A stretch of 64,000 bases of DNA. It comes from Hyphomicrobiales bacterium. Its GTDB lineage: Bacteria > Pseudomonadota > Alphaproteobacteria > Rhizobiales > Rhizobiaceae. The stretch spans positions 186,001 through 250,000 of the forward strand of contig UCFC01000004.1 in the NCBI GenBank assembly GCA_900471515.1, written 5' to 3'. The notes below the pieces were generated by a model that saw only the letters and a program-made list of their open reading frames with translations, was not told the origin of the DNA and did not search any database. Each line of letters opens with the position of its first letter. The first letter of the stretch is position 1. Both the position numbers and the translations under genes were made by a program. Positions 43,060-51,889 of the stretch are shown in pieces.

Positions 43060-43208
43060 CATTCCGGAGCCCGATCAATCGCTTGGCCGGATTTCCTGCG
43101 GGTTTGATTCCGCTTCCTGCGACGTTGATTCAACGGCGTTTCGTCAACTTGCGGTGCGCGACTTCTGATTCCGTTGACCTCGCCATCCGGCGGGCCTAGA
43201 TCAACGGG

Positions 43209-44057
43209 ATGATCGATAGCGCATTCTCACATCTGCCGTCGCTGGAGCCGGGCAGCGTCTGGCTCGTTGGCGCCGGTCCGGGCGATCCGGGCCTGCTGAC
43301 CCTGCTTGCCGCGCGCGGGCTCGCGCAGGCCGACGTGATCGTGCATGACGCGCTGGTCAACGAGGACTGTCTGAAGCTCGCCCGTTCCGGCTCCGAGCTG
43401 GAATATGCCGGCAAACGCGGCGGCAAGCCTTCGGCCCGGCAGCGGGACATCTCGCTGCGGCTGGTGGAACTGGCGCGCGCGGGCAAGCGGGTGCTGCGGC
43501 TGAAGGGCGGCGATCCCTTCGTCTTCGGGCGGGGCGGGGAAGAGGCGCTGACGCTGGTCGAGCACAATATCCCCTTCCGCATCGTGCCGGGCATCACCGC
43601 CGGCATCGGCGGCCTTGCCTATGCCGGCATTCCGGTGACGCATCGCGAGATCAACCATGCCGTGACGTTTCTGACCGGCCACGATTCCTCCGGCATCGTG
43701 CCGGACGCGATCGACTGGGAGGCGATCGGCAGGGGCTCGCCCGTCATCGTCATCTATATGGCGATGAAACATATCGCCCAGATCAGCGCCAATCTCATCG
43801 CGTCCGGCCGTTCCGCATCCGAACCCGTGGCCTTCGTCTGCAATGCGGCGACCGGCGCTCAGCAGGTGCTGGAGACGACGCTCGGGCAGGCGCCCGAAGC
43901 GGTCGCCGCCTCCGGGCTGGAGCCGCCGGCAATCGTCGTCGTCGGCGAGGTGGTGCGGCTGCGCGCCTCGCTCGACTGGCTCGGCGCGCTCGGCGGGCGC
44001 CGCCTGCAGCCCGATCCTTTCCGCCGTGCCGACGGCCGGGGAAAGGAGACGGCATGA
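43209..44057 (+). CDS. cobA: uroporphyrinogen-III C-methyltransferase (SUMT)
   Basis: A 282-residue enzyme making precorrin-2 from uroporphyrinogen III with two SAM. Motifs: VGAGPGDPGLLTLLA, DVIVHDALV, RLKGGDPFVFGRGGEE, VPGITAGIGGLAYAGIPVTH and the segment around VIYMAMKH. No CysG-type N-terminal dehydrogenase domain, as expected for CobA. First gene of a four-gene operon whose members overlap by ATGA (44054-44057, 45358-45361, 46356-46359). The 195-bp upstream region has no cobalamin box. Confidence 0.96.
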   Translation: MIDSAFSHLPSLEPGSVWLVGAGPGDPGLLTLLAARGLAQADVIVHDALVNEDCLKLARSGSELEYAGKRGGKPSARQRDISLRLVELARAGKRVLRLKGGDPFVFGRGGEEALTLVEHNIPFRIVPGITAGIGGLAYAGIPVTHREINHAVTFLTGHDSSGIVPDAIDWEAIGRGSPVIVIYMAMKHIAQISANLIASGRSASEPVAFVCNAATGAQQVLETTLGQAPEAVAASGLEPPAIVVVGEVVRLRASLDWLGALGGRRLQPDPFRRADGRGKETA

Positions 44058-45361
44058 GCGGGCTTCTGATCGCGGCGCCTTCCTCCGGTTCCGGCAAGAC
44101 GACGGTAACGCTCGGGCTGCTGCGGGCGCTGCGCGATCGCGGCGTGGCGGTGGCGCCCGGCAAGGCCGGGCCTGACTATATCGACCCGGCGTTCCACGCG
44201 GCGGCAAGCGGCGCGCACTGCCTGAATTTCGATCCCTGGGGCATGCGGCCGGAGCTGATCTCGGCCAATGCGACGCTGCACCGTTCCGGCGACCGCATCC
44301 TGCTCATCGAGGGCATGATGGGCCTTTTCGACGGGGCGGCGGACGGACACGGCACGGCGGCGGAACTTGCCGCGCAGCTCGGGCTTTCGGTCGTGCTCGT
44401 CGTCGATGCCTCGCGCCTGTCGCAATCCGTGGCGCCGCTGGTCAGCGGTTTTGCCGGTTTCCGGGCCGACGTGCGCATTGCCGGCGTCATCCTCAACAAG
44501 GTCGGCAGCGACCGGCACGAGGCGATGCTGCGCCAGGCGCTGGACAAGATCCGCATGCCCGTCGTCGCCGTCATCCGCAAGGATGCGATGCTGGCGCTGC
44601 CGGAGCGGCATCTGGGGCTGGTGCAGGCGGGTGAACACGCCGCGCTCGAGGAATTCATCGACAACGCGGCCGCAGCCGTTTCGGAAGAGTGCAATTTCGA
44701 ATTCCTGCTGCGCATCGCCCGCCAGGGGCTGAACCGGCCCTCGGCGGCCAATATTGCCCGGCTGATGCCCTTCGGCAGCCGCATTGCCGTTGCCCGCGAT
44801 ATCGCCTTCGCCTTCTGCTACGAGCATATGCTGCTCGGCTGGCGGCGGCGCGGGGCGGAGATTTCCTTCTTCTCGCCGCTGGCCGACGAGGCGCCGGCGG
44901 CCGATGCCGATGCGATCTACCTGCCGGGCGGCTATCCCGAGCTGCATGCGGGCAAGCTTGCGGGCGCGGGCAATTTTGCGGCTGCGATGAAGGCTGCGGC
45001 CGCGCGCGGCGTGCGCATCTACGGCGAATGCGGCGGCTATATGGTGCTCGGCGACGGACTGATAGACGGGGCGGGCGGGCGCCATGAAATGCTCGGCCTG
45101 CTGCCTGTCGTGACCAGCTACGAGAAGCGCGAGCGGCATCTCGGCTACCGGCGGGTGACGCCGCTCGAAGGCGCGTTTTTCGACAGGCCGATGGCGGCGC
45201 ATGAATTCCACTACTCGACCATCGTTTCCGAAGGCGAGGCCGACCGGCTGTTTGCGGCGCGGGATGCGCTCGGCAACGATCTCGGCCCTGCCGGTCTGAG
45301 GCGCGGGCAGGTGGCCGGCTCCTACATGCACCTCATCGATCTGGCGGGAGCTGCCGCATGA
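44054..45361 (+). CDS. cobB: cobyrinic acid a,c-diamide synthase (hydrogenobyrinic acid type)
   Basis: A 435-residue ATP- and glutamine-dependent amidase. N-terminal P-loop IAAPSSGSGKTTVTLGLLRA, PDYIDPAFH and IEGMMGLFDGA; C-terminal amidotransferase with nucleophile in YGECGGYMVLG and His in AGSYMHLID. In the aerobic pathway it amidates hydrogenobyrinic acid at a and c before cobalt insertion by CobNST. Overlaps cobA and cobC by 4 bases each. Confidence 0.95.
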   Translation: MSGLLIAAPSSGSGKTTVTLGLLRALRDRGVAVAPGKAGPDYIDPAFHAAASGAHCLNFDPWGMRPELISANATLHRSGDRILLIEGMMGLFDGAADGHGTAAELAAQLGLSVVLVVDASRLSQSVAPLVSGFAGFRADVRIAGVILNKVGSDRHEAMLRQALDKIRMPVVAVIRKDAMLALPERHLGLVQAGEHAALEEFIDNAAAAVSEECNFEFLLRIARQGLNRPSAANIARLMPFGSRIAVARDIAFAFCYEHMLLGWRRRGAEISFFSPLADEAPAADADAIYLPGGYPELHAGKLAGAGNFAAAMKAAAARGVRIYGECGGYMVLGDGLIDGAGGRHEMLGLLPVVTSYEKRERHLGYRRVTPLEGAFFDRPMAAHEFHYSTIVSEGEADRLFAARDALGNDLGPAGLRRGQVAGSYMHLIDLAGAAA

Positions 45362-46359
45362 ATGCGCCGATCGTGCATGGCGGCGGCATTACGGCCGCGG
45401 CGGCCAGCTTCGGCGGCCGCGTGGAGGACTGGCTCGACCTTTCGACCGGCATCAATCCCAATCCGGTGGCGCTGCCGCAGATTCCGCCGCGGGTCTGGCA
45501 CCGGCTGCCGGACCGGCACCTTGTCGAGACGGCGCGCCATGCGGCGCGCGACCACTATCGCAGCGGCGCGATCCTGCCGCTGCCGGTTCCGGGCACGCAG
45601 TCGGTGATCCAGCTTCTGCCGCGCCTGGCGCCGGCGGGCCGGCGGGTGGCGATCCTTTCGCCGACCTACGGGGAATATGCGCGGGCTTTCGGCGCTGCCG
45701 GTTTTGCGGTCGATACGGTCGGCGGGATCGACGAGATCGGGCCGGAGCACGGGCTGGCCGTCGTCGTCAATCCGAACAATCCGGACGGCCGGGTCCATGC
45801 CGCCGACAGGCTGGAAGAACTGCATGCCCGGCTGAAGGCGGGCGGCGGTTTTCTCGTGGTCGACGAGGCGTTCGGGGATACGAGCCCGGAAACGAGCCTT
45901 GCGCCGCGCGCGGCCGGTCTCGCAAACCTCATCATCTTCCGCTCCTTCGGGAAGTTCTTCGGTCTTGCGGGGCTCAGGCTCGGCTTTGCCATTGCGCGGG
46001 GCGACATTCTCATGCGCCTGGAGGACTGGCTCGGCCCCTGGGCCGTCTCGGGGCCGGCGCTTGCACTTGCCGGTTCGCTGCTGAATTCGGACGTTTCGCC
46101 GATTGCCCGCTCGATCGGCGAGCGGCAGAAAGCCCTTCATGCCGTGCTTGCCGGGGCGGGGCTTGCCGTTGCCGGCGGCACGCCGTTGTTTGCGCTCGTT
46201 GCCGATGCCGGGGCCGGCGACATTTACACCGAACTCTGCCGCCATCATATTCTCGTACGCCGATTCGACTACGCGCCGGACTGGCTGCGCTTCGGCCTGG
46301 CGCCGGATGTTTCTGACGATGCAAGACTGGCTGCTGCCCTTCGGAGCTTTACCCGATGA
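45358..46359 (+). CDS. cobC: threonine-phosphate decarboxylase-like PLP enzyme CobC
   Basis: A 333-residue class I aminotransferase-fold enzyme. VHGGGITAAAASFGG and DWLDLSTGINPNP at the N-terminus are typical of CobC/CobD(Salmonella); NPNNPDGRVH, VVDEAFGD and the PLP Lys in FRSFGKFFGLAGLRLGF follow. It supplies (R)-1-amino-2-propanol phosphate for the nucleotide loop. Located immediately before cobD (the synthase using that product), with a 4-base overlap. Confidence 0.94.
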   Translation: MNAPIVHGGGITAAAASFGGRVEDWLDLSTGINPNPVALPQIPPRVWHRLPDRHLVETARHAARDHYRSGAILPLPVPGTQSVIQLLPRLAPAGRRVAILSPTYGEYARAFGAAGFAVDTVGGIDEIGPEHGLAVVVNPNNPDGRVHAADRLEELHARLKAGGGFLVVDEAFGDTSPETSLAPRAAGLANLIIFRSFGKFFGLAGLRLGFAIARGDILMRLEDWLGPWAVSGPALALAGSLLNSDVSPIARSIGERQKALHAVLAGAGLAVAGGTPLFALVADAGAGDIYTELCRHHILVRRFDYAPDWLRFGLAPDVSDDARLAAALRSFTR

Positions 46360-47336
46360 ATCTGGATGAACATTTTCTCGTGCTGGTTCTGGCGCTGCTG
46401 CTCGACCGCATTATCGGCGATCCGCAATGGCTGTGGATGCGCGTGCCGCATCCGGTCGCGATCTTCGGCCGGGCGATCGGCTATTTCGACCAGCATTTCA
46501 ACCGCGAGATCCTCAGCAAGGCGCAGCGCAAGCAGAACGGCGTGGTGGCGATCCTGGCGCTCTCGGCGCTCGCCGTCGTCACCGGTGTCGTGCTGCACTG
46601 GTTCCTGATGCTCTTCGGCCCGATCGGCATCCTGGTCGAAATCTTCTGCGTGGCGATCTTCCTGGCGCAGAAGAGCCTGTCGGACCATGTCGCGGCGGTC
46701 GTCACCGCGCTCAGAAGCGAAGGGCTCGTGGGCGGGCGCAAGGCGGTGTCGCGCATCGTCGGGCGCGATCCGGAAACGCTGGACGAGCCTGCCGTCTGCC
46801 GCGCGGCGATCGAAAGCCTTGCGGAGAATTTCTCCGACGGCGTCGTGGCGCCGGCGCTCTGGTATGCGATCTTCGGCCTGCCGGGCCTGTTCTTCTACAA
46901 GATGCTGAACACGGCGGATTCGATGATCGGCCACCGCTCGGAAAAATACGTCGATTTCGGCTGGGCCTCGGCGCGGCTCGACGATATCGCCAACTGGCCG
47001 GCCGCGCGCCTCTCCATCCTGCTGATTGCCGTCGGCGCCGGCATCCGCCGCGGCACCTCGGCTTTCCGCGATGCCTTCAAGGTCGGTATCCGCGACGGCA
47101 AGCTGCACCGCTCGCCGAATTCCGGCCGCCCGGAAGCGGCCATGGCCGGCGCGCTCGATCTGCAGCTTGCCGGCCCGCGCGTCTATTCCGGCATGGTGGT
47201 GCGCGAGCCGATGATCAATGGCACGGGCCGCGACGTGGCGACGGCCGGCGACGTCGAGGACGGGATCTCCGTCTTCCAGGCAAGCTGCATGGCGCTGACG
47301 CTGCTTGTCTTCGTGGGTTTCGTCTGCCTGCTCTAG
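46356..47336 (+). CDS. cobD: adenosylcobinamide-phosphate synthase (CbiB/CobD)
   Basis: A 326-residue inner-membrane protein with several hydrophobic helices. Family motifs: LLDRIIGDPQWLWMRVPHPV, ESLAENFSDGVVAPALWY, NTADSMIGHRSEKYVDFGWA and NSGRPEAAMAGALDLQLAG. It attaches the aminopropanol arm to adenosylcobyric acid. Last gene of the cobA-D operon; the stop lies in a CTAG shared with the convergent MFS gene and no terminator is visible between them. Confidence 0.95.
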   Translation: MNLDEHFLVLVLALLLDRIIGDPQWLWMRVPHPVAIFGRAIGYFDQHFNREILSKAQRKQNGVVAILALSALAVVTGVVLHWFLMLFGPIGILVEIFCVAIFLAQKSLSDHVAAVVTALRSEGLVGGRKAVSRIVGRDPETLDEPAVCRAAIESLAENFSDGVVAPALWYAIFGLPGLFFYKMLNTADSMIGHRSEKYVDFGWASARLDDIANWPAARLSILLIAVGAGIRRGTSAFRDAFKVGIRDGKLHRSPNSGRPEAAMAGALDLQLAGPRVYSGMVVREPMINGTGRDVATAGDVEDGISVFQASCMALTLLVFVGFVCLL

Positions 47337-48505
47337 GCTTGCCGCCGGACGACCAGAAACATTGCCAGCACGCCACTCAGCAGGCCGAGCGAGAGCGGCA
47401 GGCCGTGATGGCCGATCATCTGCATCGCCAGGCCCGTTGCGGGTGAACCTGCAATGCCGCCGAGGCCCCAGACGAGGGCGAAGGCGGCGTTGCCGGCGAT
47501 CAGCGACTGGCCGGTGAAGCGCTCGCCGAGCTGGATCAGCGACAGGGTGTAGAGGCCGAAGGAGACGCCGCCCCAGAGGAAGAAGAGCGGCCAGATGAGC
47601 CATGTGCCGAAGGCGACCGGCAGGAGCAGGCTGCCGGCAAGCGAGGCGAGCGCGCAGAAGAGCAGGGTGGGGCGCGAGCCGAACTGTTCGGCGAGGCGGC
47701 CGAGCACGATCTGCAGCGCGGCATTGCCGGCGATGAAGCAGGTGATCAGCGCGGCGATATGCTGTTCCGGGCTGGCGAGGGCAGCGCCATAGACGGCGAA
47801 GAGGGCAAGCAGGATCTGCTCGAAGCCGGCGGCGACGAAGACGGCGAAGAGCAGGAGCGGCGCCAGCACGAAGACGGCGGCGACGGAGGTCGCTTCGCCT
47901 TCCTGCGGCATGTCGGGCAGGCGTCTTGAAACGGCCAGCACGATCAGGCCGCAGAGGAGGAAGGCTGCGATGCCGATCAGGAAGGGCGGCCAGCCCTCGG
48001 TGCCGGCAAGCCCGAGCGTGAGCGGGCCGATGGCGAAGCCGCCGGAGACGACCGACGAATAGAGGCCCATGATGCGGCCGCGGCGCCGGGCGGGCGTGAC
48101 GGCGAGCAGCCAGGTTTCGCTGATGACGTAAAGCGGATTGGCGAAGGCGCCGAGCAGGAAGCGCAGCGGCATCCAGGCCCAGACCTGCTGTATCGACGCG
48201 ATGCCCGTCAGGCTGACGGCGGCGAGGATCGAGCACAGGATGGCGAGGCGCCCGCCGCCGATACGGCGCGAGAGCGCGGGAATGACGGGGGCGGAGACGA
48301 TGAAGCCAAGCGGTGTCATCGCCGCCGACAGGCCGATGAGGCCGGAGATTACGCCCTGCCGCTCCAGGATGAAGCTCAGGAGCGGATAGGTCAGGCCCTG
48401 CGCCATCGCAAAGACCGTGACCGTGGCGATAATGCCGGCCATCGCCGCCGAGCGGACGCGGCCGCCGGTCGTTGCGGCAAGGGGCAGAAGGCGCTCGTCG
48501 GCCAT
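47333..48505 (-). CDS. MFS transporter (YcaD/UhpC-type small efflux or uptake protein)
   Basis: About 390 residues, 12 hydrophobic helices: ATVTVFAMAQGLTYPLLSFI in helix 1, VIPALSRRIGGGRLAIL (motif A-like loop), a second half starting about residue 200. It resembles the YcaD-like MFS group; substrate unknown. The first codons are uncertain (ATG 48514 or 48505). Convergent with cobD; not necessarily linked to cobalamin, although export/import of a corrinoid cannot be excluded. Confidence 0.82.
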   Translation of the reverse strand: MADERLLPLAATTGGRVRSAAMAGIIATVTVFAMAQGLTYPLLSFILERQGVISGLIGLSAAMTPLGFIVSAPVIPALSRRIGGGRLAILCSILAAVSLTGIASIQQVWAWMPLRFLLGAFANPLYVISETWLLAVTPARRRGRIMGLYSSVVSGGFAIGPLTLGLAGTEGWPPFLIGIAAFLLCGLIVLAVSRRLPDMPQEGEATSVAAVFVLAPLLLFAVFVAAGFEQILLALFAVYGAALASPEQHIAALITCFIAGNAALQIVLGRLAEQFGSRPTLLFCALASLAGSLLLPVAFGTWLIWPLFFLWGGVSFGLYTLSLIQLGERFTGQSLIAGNAAFALVWGLGGIAGSPATGLAMQMIGHHGLPLSLGLLSGVLAMFLVVRRQA

Positions 48506-48506
48506 C

Positions 48507-48710
48507 TTACACATGCCAGAAGAAGCCGGCGGTCTCGCAACCTGCCTGTTGCGGCGGCAGGCCGATATCGTCGAGCAGGGCGGGGCTGATTTTCGACCTC
48601 CGCTTCCAATCCCGGCGGATGCGGATGCGCCCGAACCGGCGCGCGATTGCGCCTCGCAGGTTGATGCGATCGTGGTGGGGCGCGCATGTGAGGGTGCGGC
48701 AAGCGCTCAT
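48507..48710 (-). CDS. DUF1127 family mini-protein (third copy)
   Basis: A 67-residue basic protein with RIRRDWKRRSKISPALLDDI followed by GLPP, the DUF1127 signature. GGAGG directly upstream (minus strand GGAGGTCATCATG) supports ATG 48710. Its promoter region, shared with the divergent regulator at 48848, lacks the 50-bp dyad seen at 18928 but has two direct CTTCCAAA repeats (48810 and 48830). Confidence 0.8.
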   Translation of the reverse strand: MSACRTLTCAPHHDRINLRGAIARRFGRIRIRRDWKRRSKISPALLDDIGLPPQQAGCETAGFFWHV

Positions 48711-48847
48711 GATGACCTCCATCGGGCTTGAGGGCTCGCAAGCTTTCGGCTGCGAACAGGCCCGGAGTCTGGCGAAGGCGCGGCGCGGCGTCCTTAAGCC
48801 CTTCCAAATTGTTCGCAAAAACTTCCAAAGCGATTATAGATGCGCCC

Positions 48848-50356
48848 ATGCAGGGAGCGCGTTTTGCCTTTGGTCCGTTCGTGCTTGATCCGGATGCGGG
48901 GACGCTTTTTCGGGGCGGCGAACCCGTTGCCGTCGGGCATCGCGGGGTCGGGCTGCTGGCGGCTCTCGTCGGGCGGGCCGGCGAAATAGTCGCCAAGGCC
49001 GAGCTGATGGAGGCGGCCTGGCCGGGCATGGCGGTGGAGGAGGGCAATCTCACCGTCCAGATCGCGCAGCTGCGCAAGCTGCTCGGGCCGGCCGAAGGCG
49101 GCGGCGAGTGGATATCGACGGTTCCGCGCATCGGCTATCGTTTCCTGGGGGCCGTCAGGCCGCTTGCCGGCGCGAAGCAGAAATTTCTGCCGCTGCCCGA
49201 CAAGCCTTCGATCGCCGTTCTGCCCTTCGTCCATGTCGGCAGCGAGCTGGATCAGGGCTTTTTCGCCGACGGCCTGACCGAAGACCTGATTACCGATCTC
49301 TCGCGCATGCCGGGCCTGTTCGTCATCGCCCGCAACTCGTCCTTCGCCTACAGGGGAAAGGCGATGGACGTGCGTGACATCGCCGGGGAACTGGGCGTGC
49401 GCTACCTGCTCAACGGCAGCGCAAGGCGGGCGGCCGGCCGTGTGCGCATCAATGCGCAGCTGGTGGATGCCGCCACCGGCGAGCATCTCTGGGCGGAGCG
49501 TTTCGATCGCGGTCTCGACGATATTTTTGCCGTTCAGGACGAGGTGACGGGCAAGATCGTCGAGGCGCTGCTCGGCCGGCTGCGGCCGCCATTGCCGCGC
49601 AACCGGCCGAAGAACCTCGAGGCCTACGATCTTTGCGTGCGGGCGCGCACGCTGATGGACGATGCGCCGCAGGCGGCCCGCGAAACGCAGCTGATGCTCA
49701 GGCGGGCGATTGCGCTCGACCCCGGTTATGCCGAGGCGCACCGCTGGCTGGCGCTCAACCACTGGATGGGATGGGTGCATAGCGGCGGGCCGACCGAAGC
49801 CGATCGCGCCATCGCGCTGGAACTGGCGCGCAGGGCCGTGGCGCTCGATGCCAACGATGCCGGCTGCCGCTGGGTGCTGGCTTACCTGCTGGCCTATGAG
49901 CGCAGCTTTGCCGACGCGGATGCGGAATTCGAAAAGGCGCTCGCGCTCGACCCGAACGAGGCCGATACCTGGGCGGCGCTGTCGGATATCCGTGTTCTCG
50001 CCGGGCGCATCGACGAAGGCCTGGCCCATATCGGCAAGGCCTTCCGGCTGAACCCGTTTCCGGCCAGCTGGTACTATCTGACGCTCGGCCAGGCACAATA
50101 TGCCGCCCGCGACTATGAGGCCGTCGTCGAGACGCTGAGGAAGGAAGAGACCTATCGCACCAGCTCACGCCGCTTTCTGGCGGCAGGCCTTGCCCAGCTC
50201 GGCCGGCTGGAGGAGGCGCGTGCGGAGGTGGATCTGTTCCTCGTCGCCAACCCGCAATTTACGATCAGCCACTGGGCTGCGATGGAACCGTTCCGCGACG
50301 AGGCGACGCTTGCGCATTTCATCGACGGATACCGCAAGGCCGGTTTTCCCGAGTGA
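48848..50356 (+). CDS. winged-helix (OmpR/CadC-type) regulator with TolB-like and TPR domains
   Basis: A 502-residue protein. Residues about 5-100 form a trans_reg_C DNA-binding domain (FGPFVLDPDAGTLFRGGEPV, VAKAELMEAAWPGMAVEEGN, ISTVPRIGYRFLG). Then comes a TolB-like region (IAVLPFVHVGSELDQGFFAD, DLITDLSRMPGLFVIARNSS) and five or so TPR units (RRAIALDPGYAEAHRWLALN, FEKALALDPNEADTWAALSD). No membrane segment, unlike CadC. This architecture is common in alphaproteobacteria as adenylate-cyclase-like regulators without the cyclase. Target genes unknown; the divergent DUF1127 gene is the nearest candidate. Confidence 0.85.
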   Translation: MQGARFAFGPFVLDPDAGTLFRGGEPVAVGHRGVGLLAALVGRAGEIVAKAELMEAAWPGMAVEEGNLTVQIAQLRKLLGPAEGGGEWISTVPRIGYRFLGAVRPLAGAKQKFLPLPDKPSIAVLPFVHVGSELDQGFFADGLTEDLITDLSRMPGLFVIARNSSFAYRGKAMDVRDIAGELGVRYLLNGSARRAAGRVRINAQLVDAATGEHLWAERFDRGLDDIFAVQDEVTGKIVEALLGRLRPPLPRNRPKNLEAYDLCVRARTLMDDAPQAARETQLMLRRAIALDPGYAEAHRWLALNHWMGWVHSGGPTEADRAIALELARRAVALDANDAGCRWVLAYLLAYERSFADADAEFEKALALDPNEADTWAALSDIRVLAGRIDEGLAHIGKAFRLNPFPASWYYLTLGQAQYAARDYEAVVETLRKEETYRTSSRRFLAAGLAQLGRLEEARAEVDLFLVANPQFTISHWAAMEPFRDEATLAHFIDGYRKAGFPE

Positions 50357-50489
50357 CGGTCTGGCTCGTGACTGATCCCGTCCTGTTAAAAATGTGATTA
50401 CCATTCGAGTTAAAGCAAAATAGGCAGTATTGTTGTAGTCTCTTCTCCTGTTGGGCAGAAAGCCTTTGGAATTCGACAGAGGGATTACT

Positions 50490-50918
50490 ATGAAGACGTT
50501 TTTCGCGGCTGCGACCGCAGTATTGTTGCTGCAGTTTTCTCCCGTTGCAGCCGAGGCGGCCACGCTGGTCGCCAATATCAGCCTCAGCAAGCAGACGATG
50601 ACCGTGACCGAGAACGGCTGGGTCAAGTATCGCTGGAAAGTTTCGACGGCGCGCAAGGGTTATACCACGCCGACCGGCTCGTGGAGCGCCAAGTGGCTGT
50701 CGCGCGATCACCGCTCGAAGAAATACGACAATGCGCCGATGCCTTTCGCGGTGTTCTTCAACGGCGGTTATGCGGTGCACGGCACCTTCGACCGCAAGCG
50801 GCTCGGCACGCCGGCCTCGCATGGCTGCGTGCGCCTCGACCCCAACAATGCGGCGGAGTTTTTCGCGATGACGCAGGAAAACGGCCTTGCCAATACGCGC
50901 GTGGTCATCACGCACTAG
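50490..50918 (+). CDS. L,D-transpeptidase (YkuD family), small exported
   Basis: A 142-residue protein with signal peptide (1-23, AAEAA). The catalytic YkuD motif is complete: AVHGTFDRKRLGTPASHGCVRL, with His and nucleophile Cys. These enzymes crosslink peptidoglycan 3-3 or attach outer-membrane proteins; rhizobiales use many copies. The start ATG 50490 follows GAGGGA. Short for the family, lacking any LysM or PG-binding domain. Confidence 0.9.
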   Translation: MKTFFAAATAVLLLQFSPVAAEAATLVANISLSKQTMTVTENGWVKYRWKVSTARKGYTTPTGSWSAKWLSRDHRSKKYDNAPMPFAVFFNGGYAVHGTFDRKRLGTPASHGCVRLDPNNAAEFFAMTQENGLANTRVVITH

Positions 50919-51020
50919 AGCAATTCCAGCAAAAGTGGGAACCGGTTTTGCGTCCGGAATTGCGGGGAAAACAATAAGCTAGAGCATTGAAGGCGACTCC
51001 GTTTTCGCCGGAAATGCTCC
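50916..51020. repeat. two adjacent palindromic repeats of rhizobial type
   Basis: CAATTCC (50921-50927) and GGAATTG (50956-50962) bracket one unit around AAAAGTGGGAACCGGTTTTG; GAGCATT (50982-50988) and AATGCTC (51013-51019) bracket a second unit. Units beginning AGAGCAATTCCAGCAAAAGTG are widespread in Rhizobiaceae intergenic regions. They lie between the convergent L,D-transpeptidase and fnrN genes. Confidence 0.65.
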
Positions 51021-51029
51021 AGGCAGCCC

Positions 51030-51752
51030 TCACGCGGTGACCCGGCGCTCCAGCTCGTCCATGTCGGGAACGACGATATGACGGTTGTTCTCGATGCGGA
51101 TGACGCCCTGCTTGCGCAGCTTGGTCATCTGGCGGCTGACGGTCTCGATCGTCAGCCCCAGGAAATCGGCGATCTCGGCGCGTGAGAGCGGCAGGTCGAA
51201 GGTCGTGCTGCAGGTCGTTTCCGGCTCGGCATGGGTGGCGATGAGATAGAGAAGGCTGGCGACCTTTTCCTGGGCCGTGCGGCGGCCGAGCGTCAGCATC
51301 CATTCGCGGGCCGCATCCAGTTCCTTCAGCGCCTGGGCATGCAGGTTATGCTGCAGTTCCGGCGTATCCGCGATCATGCGGTCCAGCAGCCCGCGGGGGA
51401 AGACGCAGATTTCCGTCGGCGTGGCCGCTTCGGCCGAGAGCGTGCTTTCCGGCACGAAGGGGCGGCCGATGAAATCCGGGGCGAACTGCAGGCCGACGAT
51501 CTGCTGGCGCCCGTCCGGCATGACCTTGCAGAGCTTCACCACGCCATTCATGATGTTGGAATAGGAGGAGACCTCTTCGCCCTGGGCGACGATCTCGCAG
51601 CCGGCATCAAGCTTGCGGCGCGTGGAGTGCTTGCAAAGCTCGCGCAGCTGTGCGGCCGCCAGCGCGCCGCAGACGACGCCGTGGCGCGCCTCGCAGACGC
51701 GGCAGGTGGCCGGAATACTTATGTCTGGATCTTCACTGCGCGCGATGTCCAT
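51030..51752 (-). CDS. fnrN: FnrN-type Crp/Fnr oxygen-responsive regulator
   Basis: A 240-residue regulator. Cysteines of an FNR-type [4Fe-4S] cluster are present: Cys17, Cys20 and Cys28 (CRVCEARHGVVC) and Cys116 (TEICVFPR). A cyclic-nucleotide-like domain (about 30-150) precedes the HTH (LSRAEIADFLGLTIETVSRQ) with the E..SR residues that read TTGAT half-sites. In rhizobia FnrN activates microaerobic genes such as fixNOQP and hemN. Two perfect anaeroboxes lie upstream, so autoregulation is expected. Confidence 0.93.
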   Translation of the reverse strand: MDIARSEDPDISIPATCRVCEARHGVVCGALAAAQLRELCKHSTRRKLDAGCEIVAQGEEVSSYSNIMNGVVKLCKVMPDGRQQIVGLQFAPDFIGRPFVPESTLSAEAATPTEICVFPRGLLDRMIADTPELQHNLHAQALKELDAAREWMLTLGRRTAQEKVASLLYLIATHAEPETTCSTTFDLPLSRAEIADFLGLTIETVSRQMTKLRKQGVIRIENNRHIVVPDMDELERRVTA

Positions 51753-51839
51753 GTTGCGATGCCCCGATCCGACCTTGTGCCTGCGTTCTGTTACGCTTCG
51801 GCTGCAAAGTCATCTATCCCGATTTCTTGCGTCTCTGTC

Positions 51840-51853
51840 TTGATCTTTATCAA
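51840..51853 (-). promoter_or_regulatory. anaerobox (FNR/FixK site) 1 upstream of fnrN
   Basis: TTGATCTTTATCAA is a perfect TTGAT-N4-ATCAA match, centred about 95 bp upstream of the fnrN start codon at 51752. Confidence 0.85.
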
Positions 51854-51871
51854 TTTCAACCGGATTCCAAT

Positions 51872-51885
51872 TTGATCCAGATCAA
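51872..51885 (-). promoter_or_regulatory. anaerobox (FNR/FixK site) 2 upstream of fnrN
   Basis: TTGATCCAGATCAA is a second perfect match, centred 32 bp (three helical turns) further upstream. Paired anaeroboxes with activating and repressing roles are known for fnrN of Rhizobium leguminosarum. Confidence 0.85.
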
Positions 51886-51889
51886 ACTA

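Noticed and set aside
32440..47336. Cobalamin region as a horizontally acquired island
   Set aside because: Base composition and codon style match the flanks, no integrase or tRNA borders; the repeats are of the resident rhizobial type.
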